Positions 36,010-44,812 are shown, numbered from the stretch's first letter. The stretch is DNA of 64,000 nt from Paenibacillus_AR mesotrionivorans (GCF_046098205.1 NZ_JBJURJ010000003.1:372001-436000), one strand, 5' to 3'. The notes: generated by a model not told the origin, from the letters alone. Program-made: numbers and translations.

Positions 36010-36052
36010 AGTATAGTCTCTGCCATATGGTTCATCTGTGATTATAATCACA
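36010..36052 (-). promoter_or_regulatory. FNR/CRP-type box and -10 of the first hemerythrin gene
   Basis: TGTGATTATAATCACA at 36037-36052 is a perfect 16-bp palindrome of the TGTGA-N6-TCACA class. A leftward TATACT at 36015-36010 predicts a start near 36003, which places the box centre at about -41, the classic activating position for FNR. This predicts anaerobic induction. Confidence 0.7.
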
Positions 36053-36116
36053 AAGTATGCCGCTGAATATTGCTAACTTGTGTCATCTCATTTTTTCCCT
36101 TCACTCCAAAAAAATA

Positions 36117-36163
36117 CCCGGCCTCCCGCTGCTGTTCACCAGGAACAGAAGGAGAGAGCCGGG
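36117..36163 (-). terminator. Terminator of the feo operon
   Basis: CCCGGC and GCCGGG arms with an inner CTC/GAG-type stem are followed leftward by TATTTTTTT, 20-70 nt after the last feo gene. Confidence 0.85.
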
Positions 36164-36184
36164 CACCAATATGAGGACGAAGAA

Positions 36185-36343
36185 TTAACGGTTGATCATG
36201 CCGCAGCTGTCTGCTTTGCCGCAGGTGGAGCTGGCGCTGCCGCAATTGCAGGCGGTGCCGCCGTTTTTGCGATTCTTCAGATAACGGAAAACAGTAAAGC
36301 CGACGATGCCGACAACCACTGCGATAATAATTACATCTGCCAT
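36185..36343 (-). CDS. FeoB-associated Cys-rich membrane protein
   Basis: The 52-residue product starts MADVIIIAVVVGIVGFTVFR, one membrane helix, then a basic turn KNRKNGG and a Cys-rich tail with CNCGSASSTCGKADSC. It matches the small FeoB-associated Cys-rich proteins found after feoB in Bacillota. It likely helps FeoB handle ferrous iron, an unproven role. It follows feoB by 46 nt and closes the operon. A GGAAGAAGGG site precedes the ATG. Confidence 0.88.
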   Translation of the reverse strand: MADVIIIAVVVGIVGFTVFRYLKNRKNGGTACNCGSASSTCGKADSCGMINR

Positions 36344-36389
36344 GTGAATCCCTTCTTCCTTATGAGTATGGCGATGGATGGACTTGACT

Positions 36390-38444
36390 CTAGAGTCCGA
36401 TTCCCAGGAGACGGCCGACTTGATATACAAGAAGCGAGATGGTCCAGGCAATGCCGCATTGGTAGGCCACGGTGAACAGGGTCCATTTCCAGGAGCCCAG
36501 TTCCTTCTTGGCTGTGGCGATAGCCGCAAAACAAGGGGCATACAACAGAACGAATACCATGACGGAGAAAGCCGCAAGCGGCGAGAAATATCCATGCAGG
36601 GCAGTGCTGAGGGCGTTGGTCAGCTCTTCCGTGCCCTCATTGATGTAGAGAATTCCCAAGGTGCTGACTACCGCTTCCTTGGCGATCAAACCGGTCAGCA
36701 GCGCAGCGCCTACCTGCCAGTGCACTTCGCCGGTGCCGTTAATCACACCGAAGCCGTTCCAGGTAAAGATCGGAGCGATCAGCTTGCCGATGGAGCCGAA
36801 GATGCTATCTGCAGCGTCCCCCACCATATGGAAGGAGAAATCGAAGGTTTGCAGCACCCAGATGACTACGCTCATGGACAGCAGGATGGTACCCACCTTC
36901 ACCACATAGCCGCGGGCTTTTTCCCAGGTATGCATCATAACGGACTTCAAGGAAGGCAGTCGGTACGGCGGCAGCTCCATAACAAACGGAGGTGCTTCAC
37001 CCTTAAATACCGTTTTGTTCAAAATGATACAAGAGAGCATGGCCACAAGAATGCCCAGGCCGTAAATACTGAATGTGACAAGCCCCTGATTGGAGGCGAA
37101 GAAGGCGCCGGCGAACACGGCGTATACCGGGATCCGGGCTCCACAGGACATAAACGGCATCAGGGTGATGGCCAGCTTCCGGCTCCGGTCATCCTCCAGG
37201 GTCCGGGTGGCCATAATGGCGGGAACGCCGCAGCCATACCCCATCAGAAGCGGAACGAAGGCTTTGCCGGACAGGCCAAAGCGTCTGAACACACGGTCCA
37301 TCACGAAGGCGATGCGGGCCATATACCCGACGTCCTCCAGAATGGACAGACAGAGCATCAGGATTACAACAAGGGGCAGAAAGCCGAGTACTGATCCAAT
37401 ACCTGCAAAGATACCGTCAATTACCAGGCCCGTAACCGTATCGGATGCTCCGACGGTTTCCAGGAAGGTCGCTACCCAGCCCGGGATGGTTTCCCCGGTG
37501 AATTCTGCGAAGGGATCGGCGATAAGTGCAGCCACCGGACCCAAGGAAATCTGGAATACGGCATACATAATCAATATGAAGATCGGAATGCCCAGGTAGC
37601 GGTTGGTGACAATCTTGTCCACCTTATCGGAAAAGGTCAAATCCCCTTCCTTTCTTCCCTTCTTCACATGCTTTTCGATGGCTTCACTGATATATTTGTA
37701 ACGCAGGTCGGCAATCATCGACTCCAGATCACCCTCGGCGCCTTCGGCCTGGGCCACGATCTTATTGACGGAAGCCGTCATAGCCGGGCTCATGTTAAGC
37801 TCTTCGATTGCTTTTTCGTCTCTTTCCAGCAGCTTCACGGCATTGTAAAGCGGGTTGGGGTAATTATCCTTCTGCAGAAGCTCACTCAGCGCCTTGACGG
37901 GTGCTTCCAGCTTGGTGCGCTCAAGGGCAGTTTTGATGGCACGCTCATGCTTGTGGTCCAAGGACAAGGCCCGCTCCAGCAGCTCCTTGATCCCCTGATT
38001 CTTGGTGGCGGTGATGGGAACCACGGGCACACCCAGTTGCTTCTCCAGACTGGCCGCATCAATGCTGTCTCCCCGGAGCTTCACCTCATCCATCATGTTC
38101 AGGGCAATGATCGTAGGAATCCCCAGCTCCAGCAATTGGGTGGTGAGATACAAGTTCCGCTCAATGTTGGTGGCATCCACGATATTGATGATTACATCCG
38201 GTTTTTCCTTGGAGAGAAAGTTGCGCGCGATAATTTCTTCTTGGGAATAAGGTGACAGCGAGTAAATACCGGGAAGGTCAATTATGGTCACATTTTCCTT
38301 TACCTTTTTGCACTTTCCCTCTTTACGCTCCACAGTTACCCCGGGCCAGTTGCCAACATGGGCATTGCTCCCCGTCAGATTGTTAAATAGGGTAGTCTTT
38401 CCGCAGTTAGGATTGCCAGCCAGGGCAAATCTGTACGCCGCCAT
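36390..38444 (-). CDS. feoB: Ferrous iron transporter FeoB
   Basis: The 684-residue protein has an N-terminal GTPase domain (G1 GNPNCGKTTLFN, switch region NWPGVTVE, G3 DLPGIYSL, G4 NMMD), a helical spacer and a C-terminal membrane domain with the two Gate motifs (GCGVPAIMATRTLEDD and the later CFAAIATAKKELG). It imports Fe(II). Start placed at 38444, six bases after GGAGA. It follows feoA and precedes the Cys-rich peptide gene; a Fur box stands before feoA. Confidence 0.95.
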   Translation of the reverse strand: MAAYRFALAGNPNCGKTTLFNNLTGSNAHVGNWPGVTVERKEGKCKKVKENVTIIDLPGIYSLSPYSQEEIIARNFLSKEKPDVIINIVDATNIERNLYLTTQLLELGIPTIIALNMMDEVKLRGDSIDAASLEKQLGVPVVPITATKNQGIKELLERALSLDHKHERAIKTALERTKLEAPVKALSELLQKDNYPNPLYNAVKLLERDEKAIEELNMSPAMTASVNKIVAQAEGAEGDLESMIADLRYKYISEAIEKHVKKGRKEGDLTFSDKVDKIVTNRYLGIPIFILIMYAVFQISLGPVAALIADPFAEFTGETIPGWVATFLETVGASDTVTGLVIDGIFAGIGSVLGFLPLVVILMLCLSILEDVGYMARIAFVMDRVFRRFGLSGKAFVPLLMGYGCGVPAIMATRTLEDDRSRKLAITLMPFMSCGARIPVYAVFAGAFFASNQGLVTFSIYGLGILVAMLSCIILNKTVFKGEAPPFVMELPPYRLPSLKSVMMHTWEKARGYVVKVGTILLSMSVVIWVLQTFDFSFHMVGDAADSIFGSIGKLIAPIFTWNGFGVINGTGEVHWQVGAALLTGLIAKEAVVSTLGILYINEGTEELTNALSTALHGYFSPLAAFSVMVFVLLYAPCFAAIATAKKELGSWKWTLFTVAYQCGIAWTISLLVYQVGRLLGIGL

Positions 38445-38475
38445 ACTCATTCTCCATTCTTACGTGAAATTTGAA

Positions 38476-38703
38476 CTATTTCTCGACTGTGATTTGTTCC
38501 GCTTCGGACTTCCGCAGGGTCAGCTCGTAGCCCCGCACATTAATCTCGATGGGATCTCCCAAGGGAGCCACCTTCCGCATAATGATCTTGGCTCCTGGGG
38601 TAATCCCCATATCCATCAATCTTCTCTTCACCGGGCCGCTTACCCCGATGCTTTTGATCACGGCGGTTTCGGCAGGTTTCAGGTCCTTCAGGGAAATGTC
38701 CAT
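38476..38703 (-). CDS. feoA: FeoA, SH3-like iron transport accessory protein
   Basis: Start at 38703 (MDISLKDLKPAETAVIKSIG), five bases after GGAGG. The 75-residue SH3-like protein shows the family pattern LMDMGITPGAKIIMRKVAPLGDPIEINVRGYELTLRKSEA. FeoA modulates FeoB. It lies 31 nt upstream of feoB and directly downstream of a strong Fur box. Confidence 0.93.
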   Translation of the reverse strand: MDISLKDLKPAETAVIKSIGVSGPVKRRLMDMGITPGAKIIMRKVAPLGDPIEINVRGYELTLRKSEAEQITVEK

Positions 38704-38724
38704 ATAGTCCTCCATCTAAGGTTG

Positions 38725-38743
38725 ATTGATAATGATAATCATT
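38725..38743 (-). promoter_or_regulatory. Fur box before feoAB
   Basis: ATTGATAATGATAATCATT matches the 19-bp Fur consensus (GATAATGATAATCATTATC) at nearly all core positions and sits 22 nt ahead of the feoA start. Iron-dependent repression is expected. Confidence 0.85.
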
Positions 38744-38753
38744 CTTAATAAAA

Positions 38754-38783
38754 AGCGGGACATCTCCCTTGGAGGAGCCCCGC
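38754..38783 (-). terminator. Terminator after the second feoA gene
   Basis: GCGGG/CCCGC and CTCC/GGAG stems are followed leftward by TTTTTATT, separating this feoA copy from the feoAB operon. Confidence 0.75.
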
Positions 38784-38798
38784 CGCTAGTTATTCAAA

Positions 38799-39014
38799 TT
38801 ACGGATTGACCATCAGTTGTTGAGCGACGCCTTTATTGAGGGCCAGTCTGGAGCCCTTCACGCTGACGATGAGGTTGCCCTTCATCTCGGATACGACGGA
38901 AATAAAGACTCCCGGTACAATGCCCAGTCCAGCCAGAAACTTCTTGGTATCCTCCTTGGCTCTGCACTCATTCACAACGGCTTCTTTTCCTATAGGAAGC
39001 ATCGTTAACGGCAT
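38799..39014 (-). CDS. Second FeoA-type protein
   Basis: Start at 39014 (MPLTMLPIGKEAVVNECRAK) after AAAGGAG. The 71-residue protein is a distinct FeoA-like SH3 domain (FLAGLGIVPGVFISVVSEMKGNLIVSVKGSRLALNKGVAQQL). It has its own terminator and a degenerate Fur-like site upstream, so it is expressed apart from feoAB. Its role may be regulatory. Confidence 0.88.
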   Translation of the reverse strand: MPLTMLPIGKEAVVNECRAKEDTKKFLAGLGIVPGVFISVVSEMKGNLIVSVKGSRLALNKGVAQQLMVNP

Positions 39015-39076
39015 AATTCCCGCTCCTTTCATTAAGAAAAAACGGATGATAGTTTATCTTATTCATGACCCGGTAG

Positions 39077-39091
39077 TGATAATCACTTTCA
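39077..39091 (-). promoter_or_regulatory. Possible degenerate Fur site before second feoA
   Basis: TGATAATCACTTTCA matches 12 of 14 informative positions of the 7-1-7 Fur core, 63 nt ahead of the ATG. Confidence 0.45.
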
Positions 39092-39289
39092 CTGTTACGA
39101 TAAAAATACACCTTCTACCCCCCTGTCGCTGTGAAATAAATCACTAGTCAATAACCGCAACCTGCCCATTTATCCTCAATTTCCACATCATTTGTCGTTT
39201 TGTCACATTTATCCGTCCCATGCAAAAGCCTCCAAAGCGTTTCTCCGTCCGAACCGCAGTAGTGTGTTCACCTTTCCGCAATAAAAAAA

Positions 39290-39315
39290 CAGCCCCTCCT
39301 TTTAGGAAAGGGCTG
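39290..39315 (-). terminator. Terminator overlapping the mobA stop
   Basis: CAGCCC pairs with GGGCTG around a CCTTTTAGG-type inner stem, followed leftward by seven T residues. The 3' arm lies inside the last codons of mobA. Confidence 0.85.
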
Positions 39316-39913
39316 CTTCTCCGGCATGCTTCAATGCCGACTCGTATTCTTCGGGTGTGTTCATATTCGTAACAAATTCCAGGCCGATATGCTTTTCTTC
39401 AAAATGGGCCTCCGGCGCCTCCTGCCAATAAATCATCCGCAGCATTTCGGAAACCCGTGACTCCCCGGACAGGAGCAGCGCCGATATGGCATCCGCACAG
39501 CCTTTGGAATAAATCCCGTGGAGGGGATGGGACCGTCCTTCAATAACCGGGACCACCGCATCGCATTTCAGGGTAGCCTTCAGCTCCTGCATGGCTGTAG
39601 CGGCGGAGGAGGACAGGAACGGCATGTCGCAGCCGACAATCCATACCTCCGGATTCCGGGCCAAGGCCAATGCCGCATGCATGCCGGACAACGGCCCCTT
39701 GCCGGGATAATAATCGGTAATGATCCGGATGGAGCGGTCGAGAACCGGCAGAAACAGGGTCGGCTGGTTCGTCACCACGATAATTTCCTCACAAACCTCG
39801 CTCAGCGTTCTGATCTGACGCTGGATGAGCAATTCACCGGAAAAAGGAAGCAAGGCTTTTTCCTTGCCCATTCTCCGGTTTTGGCCTCCGGCCAATATGG
39901 CGCCCGTAAGCAT
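39302..39913 (-). CDS. mobA: Molybdenum cofactor guanylyltransferase MobA
   Basis: The 203-residue nucleotidyltransferase starts MLTGAILAGGQNRRMGKEKA with the GTP-binding LAGGxSxRMGxxK signature and has the metal-binding VGCDMPFL motif. It attaches GMP to molybdopterin to make the bis-MGD cofactor of enzymes such as nitrate reductase. It follows the second hemerythrin gene by 30 nt, and that unit has an FNR-like box, which fits anaerobic respiration. Confidence 0.93.
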   Translation of the reverse strand: MLTGAILAGGQNRRMGKEKALLPFSGELLIQRQIRTLSEVCEEIIVVTNQPTLFLPVLDRSIRIITDYYPGKGPLSGMHAALALARNPEVWIVGCDMPFLSSSAATAMQELKATLKCDAVVPVIEGRSHPLHGIYSKGCADAISALLLSGESRVSEMLRMIYWQEAPEAHFEEKHIGLEFVTNMNTPEEYESALKHAGEAALS

Positions 39914-39943
39914 AGCTTCCCATCCTTTCCGTGTATCTATCGG

Positions 39944-40483
39944 TTATTGCTTCTTTTTGCGGATCATCTGCAGAACGAGCACCTTCTCCGAATCGGTAAG
40001 CAGGTTCTGGGCCAGTTTAAAAGCGGCATTCTCTTCCTTATAACAATGATCCCCGATGACTTGGCAGGCCCGCCGGAATTGAGCGGCAACCTTCTGGAAT
40101 GCAGCCTCGTCGCCGGGATGCTCCGCCAGATGGTCCATGGTTGCTTCCAGCTCATCGAAGGTCTCTTCCAGCAGCTCATGCTCATACTTCATAACAGCAG
40201 CCGGACCTTTATCAGTATCCAAATATTTGGACAGGACACCAAGCAGGATTTGCTCCTCCTTCTCGGTATGCAGATTCCAGGCACTCCGCAGCTTCTGCTC
40301 CCGGCGGATCCATTCCCGCACGAAGTCCTCCCTGCGCACCGAGGACTTAGCTGCAAATTCCCAAACCTGCTCCATCCCTCTGCGGAGCTTGGTATGCTCC
40401 CGGCTCAGCAATTGAAGGGCAGGCGCCATGCCTGTGTTTGGCTTGATGCTGTCCGTTGCCGCAAATCCCTTCAGCCGTGACAT
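39944..40483 (-). CDS. Hemerythrin domain protein (second)
   Basis: Start at 40483 (MSRLKGFAATDSIKPNTGMA) after GGGAGGTG; the 27 extra upstream codons are not family-like. The 179-residue protein has hemerythrin helices with LSREHTKLRRGME, EKEEQILLGVL, YEHELLEETFDELE and HCYKEENAAFKLA as metal-ligand regions. It differs clearly from the first copy. Co-transcription with mobA links it to nitrate or NO handling (inference). Confidence 0.85.
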   Translation of the reverse strand: MSRLKGFAATDSIKPNTGMAPALQLLSREHTKLRRGMEQVWEFAAKSSVRREDFVREWIRREQKLRSAWNLHTEKEEQILLGVLSKYLDTDKGPAAVMKYEHELLEETFDELEATMDHLAEHPGDEAAFQKVAAQFRRACQVIGDHCYKEENAAFKLAQNLLTDSEKVLVLQMIRKKKQ

Positions 40484-40599
40484 TAGCCAACACCTCCCGA
40501 CGGGCCCTGCAATGGCTTTCTGACATGGTTGAAGCCAATGCCAATAAAAGCTTTTTATCATCAAGCCCGGTAGTTATTTACGTTTATTTATCTACTTCC

Positions 40600-40643
40600 A
40601 TGATACCCTGTGCCCGCCGTAGTCGTATGTTAACTATATCACA
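40600..40643 (-). promoter_or_regulatory. FNR-like box and -10 of the hemerythrin-mobA unit
   Basis: TGTTAACTATATCACA at 40628-40643 has one full TCACA half and one TGTTA half. A leftward TATCAT at 40605-40600 predicts a start about 42 nt from the box centre, the same spacing as at the first hemerythrin gene. Confidence 0.5.
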
Positions 40644-40669
40644 GCGGCAGCCCCACCAAAAACGCAAAA

Positions 40670-40689
40670 AACCAGCCCGCAGGCTGGTT
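40670..40689. terminator. Terminator after the GH30 gene
   Basis: AACCAGCC pairs with GGCTGGTT across a four-base loop. Leftward it is followed by TTTTTTGCGTTTTTGG. Confidence 0.85.
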
Positions 40690-40764
40690 AAAAGACTCGA
40701 AAGCGTTCGAAGCATGTCCGTTTGACCCGATTTGGAAAGAAGTTTCGAGTGACCGGGCTGGTGC

Positions 40765-42111
40765 TTAAAATACCAAGGTTTGGATGGCATGGGCAGGGAT
40801 AACCGCCTCCGCCAGCTCCTCCTTGTACCGGAGGACAAAAGGAAGCTCCTCCTCTGTCCGGTTTAACACCACCACGGCAATGGTGCCGTCCTCATTGAGG
40901 AAAGCGGTGGTTTCCAACTGGTCCGTGTATTTGGTGCAGCCGATGCGAACGGCTCCGGGCCGGATATATTTGCTGAAGTGTCCGATGTAATAATAGGAGC
41001 TTCCATAGATAACCGAATCCGTAGTGGTATCGGCAATAATCGGCGCGTCGCAGAAATTGCGCACATGGTTGGGTCCGCCCTGTTCGTCCAGCACGATGTT
41101 CCAATCCGTCCAAGCGGTCATCCAATGGTTCAGATTGCCCATGATATCATGGCCATAACGCTCCCCGGTTAGCCAGGACCCGGCATGGACGCCGAAGAAT
41201 TCCTGACAGCCTTCCGTGAAAACCAGCGCCTTATCCGGAAAACGGTCATGAACGGCGGACAGCGCTTCGAAGTGGTCCCCGGAGTACCAGTGGAAGCCGA
41301 TGCCCCAGATGTACTTGGACGCCGCGGCGTCCGTGAAGGCTACCTTCGCCCTGTCATAAACCCGTTCCTTGTTATGGTCCCAGATCATCACCTTCACATG
41401 GGACAGCCCATGCTTCTCCAGGGCGGGACCCAGATGCTCCTTCACAAAATCCCGTTCTTCTTCGGCGGTGTAGATGCAGGAATCCCACCGCTGCTTGGCC
41501 TTGGCTTCATTCTGGACGGTTAACCCCCAGATATCCACACCTTCGGCGGCATAGGCCTGTATATACTTCACGTAATACTCGGCCCATACCGGCCAGTATT
41601 CCCGGAGCAGGTGGCCGCCATGGTTCATTTCCCCGTTGGACTTCATCCACGCCGGCGGGCTCCAGGGGGAGGCAAACAGCTTAAAGCCGGAGCCCGCCGT
41701 CTCCTGTGCCCTGCGGATCAGCGGAATCAGCGATTGTTTGTCCCGGGAAATATCGAAGTGTTCCAGCTCCGGGTCCTGTTCCTCCACATAGGCGTAATTC
41801 CCCAAGGAGAAATCGCAGCTGTTGATGTGGGTCCGGCAGAAAGTATACCCCAAGCCGGTTTCCTGCCCGAAGTAAGCCTGCACAATCTCCTGGCGGCTTC
41901 CTTCCCCCATCCGGTCGATGGTTACGGATGCGGCCTCCGTCAGAGCGCCGCCGAAGCCGATCACCGTCTGGTACCGCACATCATCATAAATATTGATCAG
42001 ATGGTTTTCGGTACCCTTTTCGTCAGGTTGAAAGGTTATGCTTTTCTTCTCGGCCAACCGGTCCGCGGTATCCTTTGCCGTCTGGATGAGCCGCACTGTC
42101 CTGCCTTCCAT
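40765..42111 (-). CDS. GH30 family glycoside hydrolase
   Basis: Start taken at 42111 (MEGRTVRLIQTAKDT); a GTG at 42123 is possible. The 448-residue enzyme is a (beta/alpha)8 barrel with the GH30 acid/base Glu in GLTVQNEAKAKQRWDS and the nucleophile Glu in LVFTEGCQEFFG, followed by the side beta domain that ends FVLRYKEELAEAVIPAHAIQ. No signal peptide is seen, so it acts inside the cell on imported glycosides, as expected for a beta-glucosylceramidase/beta-1,6-glucanase-like enzyme. Substrate not assignable. Confidence 0.9.
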   Translation of the reverse strand: MEGRTVRLIQTAKDTADRLAEKKSITFQPDEKGTENHLINIYDDVRYQTVIGFGGALTEAASVTIDRMGEGSRQEIVQAYFGQETGLGYTFCRTHINSCDFSLGNYAYVEEQDPELEHFDISRDKQSLIPLIRRAQETAGSGFKLFASPWSPPAWMKSNGEMNHGGHLLREYWPVWAEYYVKYIQAYAAEGVDIWGLTVQNEAKAKQRWDSCIYTAEEERDFVKEHLGPALEKHGLSHVKVMIWDHNKERVYDRAKVAFTDAAASKYIWGIGFHWYSGDHFEALSAVHDRFPDKALVFTEGCQEFFGVHAGSWLTGERYGHDIMGNLNHWMTAWTDWNIVLDEQGGPNHVRNFCDAPIIADTTTDSVIYGSSYYYIGHFSKYIRPGAVRIGCTKYTDQLETTAFLNEDGTIAVVVLNRTEEELPFVLRYKEELAEAVIPAHAIQTLVF

Positions 42112-42194
42112 AATGGTCACCACTTTTCAATAGGATGTACCTTCATCATAGAAGAAAGGAAGCGCCGGATGTAGAGACTAACTAACCGCAAACC

Positions 42195-43019
42195 TCAACG
42201 ATCTGACTGAGCGATAGCTGCCGGATGCTCTCTGCGGTATTTGCCCGGGGATATCCCGTATTTTTCCCGGAACACCCGGTGGAAGAAGGTGTAGCTGCCG
42301 AAGCCGGAAGCCTCCGCAATCTGCTCCAGTGTCATCGGTGAAAGCTCCATCAGCTGCAGCGCAATCTCCAGCCGGAGCTTATGGGCGTATTGAAGAATGG
42401 ACAAGCCGAACTCCTGCTTAAAGAGGCTGACCGCTCTGGATACACTGAGCCCGGCATGGCCCGCCACTTCCTTCAGTACAATAGGCTTCACCGCATGCTC
42501 TTCAATATAATATTTCATCCGCAAGGCATAATGGGAGCTGGCCGTCAGCATCCCTGCCGCCTCCTGCACCGTACGGTCCATCATATAACAAAGGGATTGC
42601 ATCAACGACCGCACCAGCGCGGGATTAGCCTCCGACATCCGCCGTGCCTCCAGCACCAGCTGGTTCCAGACTGCCGTAAGCCGTTCACTGTCCGCTACCT
42701 GGGTGAGTCTTGGGCGGGCTGCCGACTTCCACCACCGGTCGATCCATTCCCCTTTGCACATCACATAATAATCGCCGCTAAACTCGGCCTGCTGCCCGTT
42801 TTGGACAGTCCGCATCTCATACAATTCCCCCGGTTGAAACAAAAGCAGCTCCCCGGGCAGAATCCGCCGGTAGCCGCCGTCCATCCAGATCTCGCAGAGT
42901 CCTTCGGTCTGCAGCCGGAAAATATAAATATCCAGCCCATGCCGGTAAGTCTGCCGGAAGGGCTGGGTATGAAGGGAAAGACCGCACAGCTGAATCTCAA
43001 TGGAACCGGAATCCTCCAC
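42195..43019 (-). CDS. AraC family transcriptional regulator
   Basis: The GTG start at 43019 follows GGAGGCG. The 274-residue protein has an N-terminal AraC ligand-binding region (PGELLLFQPGELYEMRTVQN) and a C-terminal double helix-turn-helix (VAGHAGLSVSRAVSLFKQEFG and IAEASGFGSYTFFHRVFREKYG). It lies directly upstream of the GH30 gene on the same strand and likely controls it. It starts 22 nt after the MOSC gene. Confidence 0.9.
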   Translation of the reverse strand: MEDSGSIEIQLCGLSLHTQPFRQTYRHGLDIYIFRLQTEGLCEIWMDGGYRRILPGELLLFQPGELYEMRTVQNGQQAEFSGDYYVMCKGEWIDRWWKSAARPRLTQVADSERLTAVWNQLVLEARRMSEANPALVRSLMQSLCYMMDRTVQEAAGMLTASSHYALRMKYYIEEHAVKPIVLKEVAGHAGLSVSRAVSLFKQEFGLSILQYAHKLRLEIALQLMELSPMTLEQIAEASGFGSYTFFHRVFREKYGISPGKYRREHPAAIAQSDR

Positions 43020-43041
43020 TGCCGACGCCTCCGAACTCTGC

Positions 43042-43692
43042 TTAACTTAACCGTTTGGCCAGCGTATCCCGCCAGCTTTGGGACAGCTCCGGTACGGCCA
43101 GAAGCCGTGCGGTTTCCTCCTTGTTGTCCTTGGCGGTGTACATAATCCGGTTGGCCTCTGCCACGCTGATCCCGGAAGGAGACTGCTCCACCAGGACAAC
43201 CTCATCCCCCGGCGCAGTGAAACCCTCCTCCAGCACCCGGAAATAATAGCCTGTGTAGCCGGTGGTTTGCACCAGAAGCGGCATGTCCGTCCGGTTGTAC
43301 TTATGCCCCAGCTTGTAGCAGGGCTGCCGCGGCTGGCTGACCTGCACCAGCGCCTCTCCCATCCGGAAGATATCCCCGATGCGGACCTCCTGCTCCGTGA
43401 GCCCTTCCATGGTTACATTCTCCCCGAAGGCGGCCGAGTCCAGGGATAGCCCCAGTTCCTTCTCCCAGAAGGCGTAATGCTCAAAGCCATAGACACAAAC
43501 AGCCTTATCCGGTCCGCCGTGATTCACCCGGTCCGCCTGGCCGTCCTCCGCATATCCCTCAACCGTCAGAAAGAGCCTTCCTTCTGCCGGTCGTTTGCCC
43601 ATACCCGTGGTAAACTCCTTGCCGCCCCAAAGGTATGCGGCCGGTTTTCCGACTTGCAGGCTCTTGAGCCTGCCGGTTTGTTCCTTCGCCAT
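43042..43692 (-). CDS. MOSC domain protein, YiiM type
   Basis: The 216-residue protein has the MOSC core HGGPDKAVCVYGFEHYAFWE and FGENVTMEGLTEQEVRIGD, with the conserved Cys in QPRQPCYKLG and a C-terminal three-alpha helix segment. MOSC proteins bind molybdenum cofactor or a sulfur carrier; YiiM-type members reduce N-hydroxylated compounds such as 6-hydroxylaminopurine. With moaA and mobA in the same 10 kb, a molybdoenzyme role is consistent. Confidence 0.9.
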   Translation of the reverse strand: MAKEQTGRLKSLQVGKPAAYLWGGKEFTTGMGKRPAEGRLFLTVEGYAEDGQADRVNHGGPDKAVCVYGFEHYAFWEKELGLSLDSAAFGENVTMEGLTEQEVRIGDIFRMGEALVQVSQPRQPCYKLGHKYNRTDMPLLVQTTGYTGYYFRVLEEGFTAPGDEVVLVEQSPSGISVAEANRIMYTAKDNKEETARLLAVPELSQSWRDTLAKRLS

Positions 43693-43744
43693 CCTGCCAA
43701 CGCCTCCACATCAAGTGATCCTCACTGCCACGCTTGACCAGGCA

Positions 43745-44335
43745 TTATCCGCAGCTTGTCCCGTTCTCCAGATGTCTGACGCAGTTGTGCAAGCTGCAGC
43801 TCCAGCCCTCAGGCGTTTTTTCCAGCACATTCACGCAGGTATTCTTGAGGCCCAGATAACCGAATGCGGGGAACAACGTCTCCACCAGGGCGCCAATCAG
43901 CGCTCCGTGGGACACCAGCAGCACCCGTTTGCCCGGATGGCGGCGTTCCATTTCCTCCAGTAGCTGCATCCCCCGCTCTACAACGGCCTCGCGGGTTTCC
44001 CCGCCATGCTCCGCATTCTTCCAGTCGGGGCCCCAGCGGTCGATCCGCTCCTGCTCGGTAGTCCCCTCCAAAGTGCCGAAGGAACGCTCCGCCAGGAGAG
44101 GATCATACCCCGTCACCTGGATGCCCATATGCCGGGCAATAATGTCCGCAGTTTCCCTTGCCCGACCCAGGTTGCTGGAGTAAATGTAATCCCATTCCTC
44201 ATCCTCCATACGCCTGCCCAGCAGCTCTGCCTGCCGCCTGCCCTCCGCATTCAGCGGAATGTCGTTTTTGCCCTGCATGCGGCCTTCCTGATTCCAATCC
44301 GTCACACCGTGTCTGACCAGCCCGATTGTCGTCAT
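43745..44335 (-). CDS. Histidine phosphatase family protein
   Basis: The 196-residue protein starts MTTIGLVRHGVTDWNQEGRM, the RHG motif of the phosphoglycerate mutase-like superfamily, with the second catalytic His in VLLVSHGALIGALVE. It resembles PhoE/GpmB/CobC-type broad phosphatases. The substrate is unknown. It may be co-transcribed with the MOSC gene 52 nt downstream. Confidence 0.88.
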   Translation of the reverse strand: MTTIGLVRHGVTDWNQEGRMQGKNDIPLNAEGRRQAELLGRRMEDEEWDYIYSSNLGRARETADIIARHMGIQVTGYDPLLAERSFGTLEGTTEQERIDRWGPDWKNAEHGGETREAVVERGMQLLEEMERRHPGKRVLLVSHGALIGALVETLFPAFGYLGLKNTCVNVLEKTPEGWSCSLHNCVRHLENGTSCG

Positions 44336-44398
44336 GCTTGTGCGTATCTCCCTCGCGATTAATCCTCTTGCGCCTATCCGCGGCTCTATTTTTCTGTA

Positions 44399-44740
44399 TT
44401 ATGCTTCCTGCGGCGGGCATTCATCATGCCCTGCCCATTTTTCCGCCCATTCCTGGACTTCCTTCATGGCAAACTCCAGGCCCTTGCCTTTTTCCGTCAG
44501 CTCATATTCGATCCGTACCGGGGTCTCGGGGTACACGTGGCGGATAATAATGCCCGCGGCCTCCAGCTCCTTGAAGCGCTCCGACAGCATCCGGTCGCTC
44601 ATTCCGGGGATAATGTCGGACAAATCCTTAAAGCGCTTGGGACCGCTTAGCAGCACCTGGATAATCAGGCCCGTCCAACGTTTGCCCAGGAGCTCAAAAG
44701 CAGCCTCAAACTTCGGACATAATGTATGGGGATTCGACAT
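44399..44740 (-). CDS. HxlR family transcriptional regulator
   Basis: The 113-residue winged-helix protein begins MSNPHTLCPKFEAAFELLGK, with the single N-terminal Cys found in HxlR/YodB sensors, and has the helix-turn-helix WTGLIIQVLLSGPKRFKDLSD plus LSERFKELEAAGIIIR. HxlR proteins react to electrophiles or aldehydes through that Cys. The target is unknown; it may control the adjacent histidine phosphatase gene. Confidence 0.9.
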   Translation of the reverse strand: MSNPHTLCPKFEAAFELLGKRWTGLIIQVLLSGPKRFKDLSDIIPGMSDRMLSERFKELEAAGIIIRHVYPETPVRIEYELTEKGKGLEFAMKEVQEWAEKWAGHDECPPQEA

Positions 44741-44812
44741 TTAGCATCAACTCCTTTTGTTAACTTTATTTTACCATAGTCGCTTTACAAAAGTAAGTTT
44801 TTTGCACAAAAA

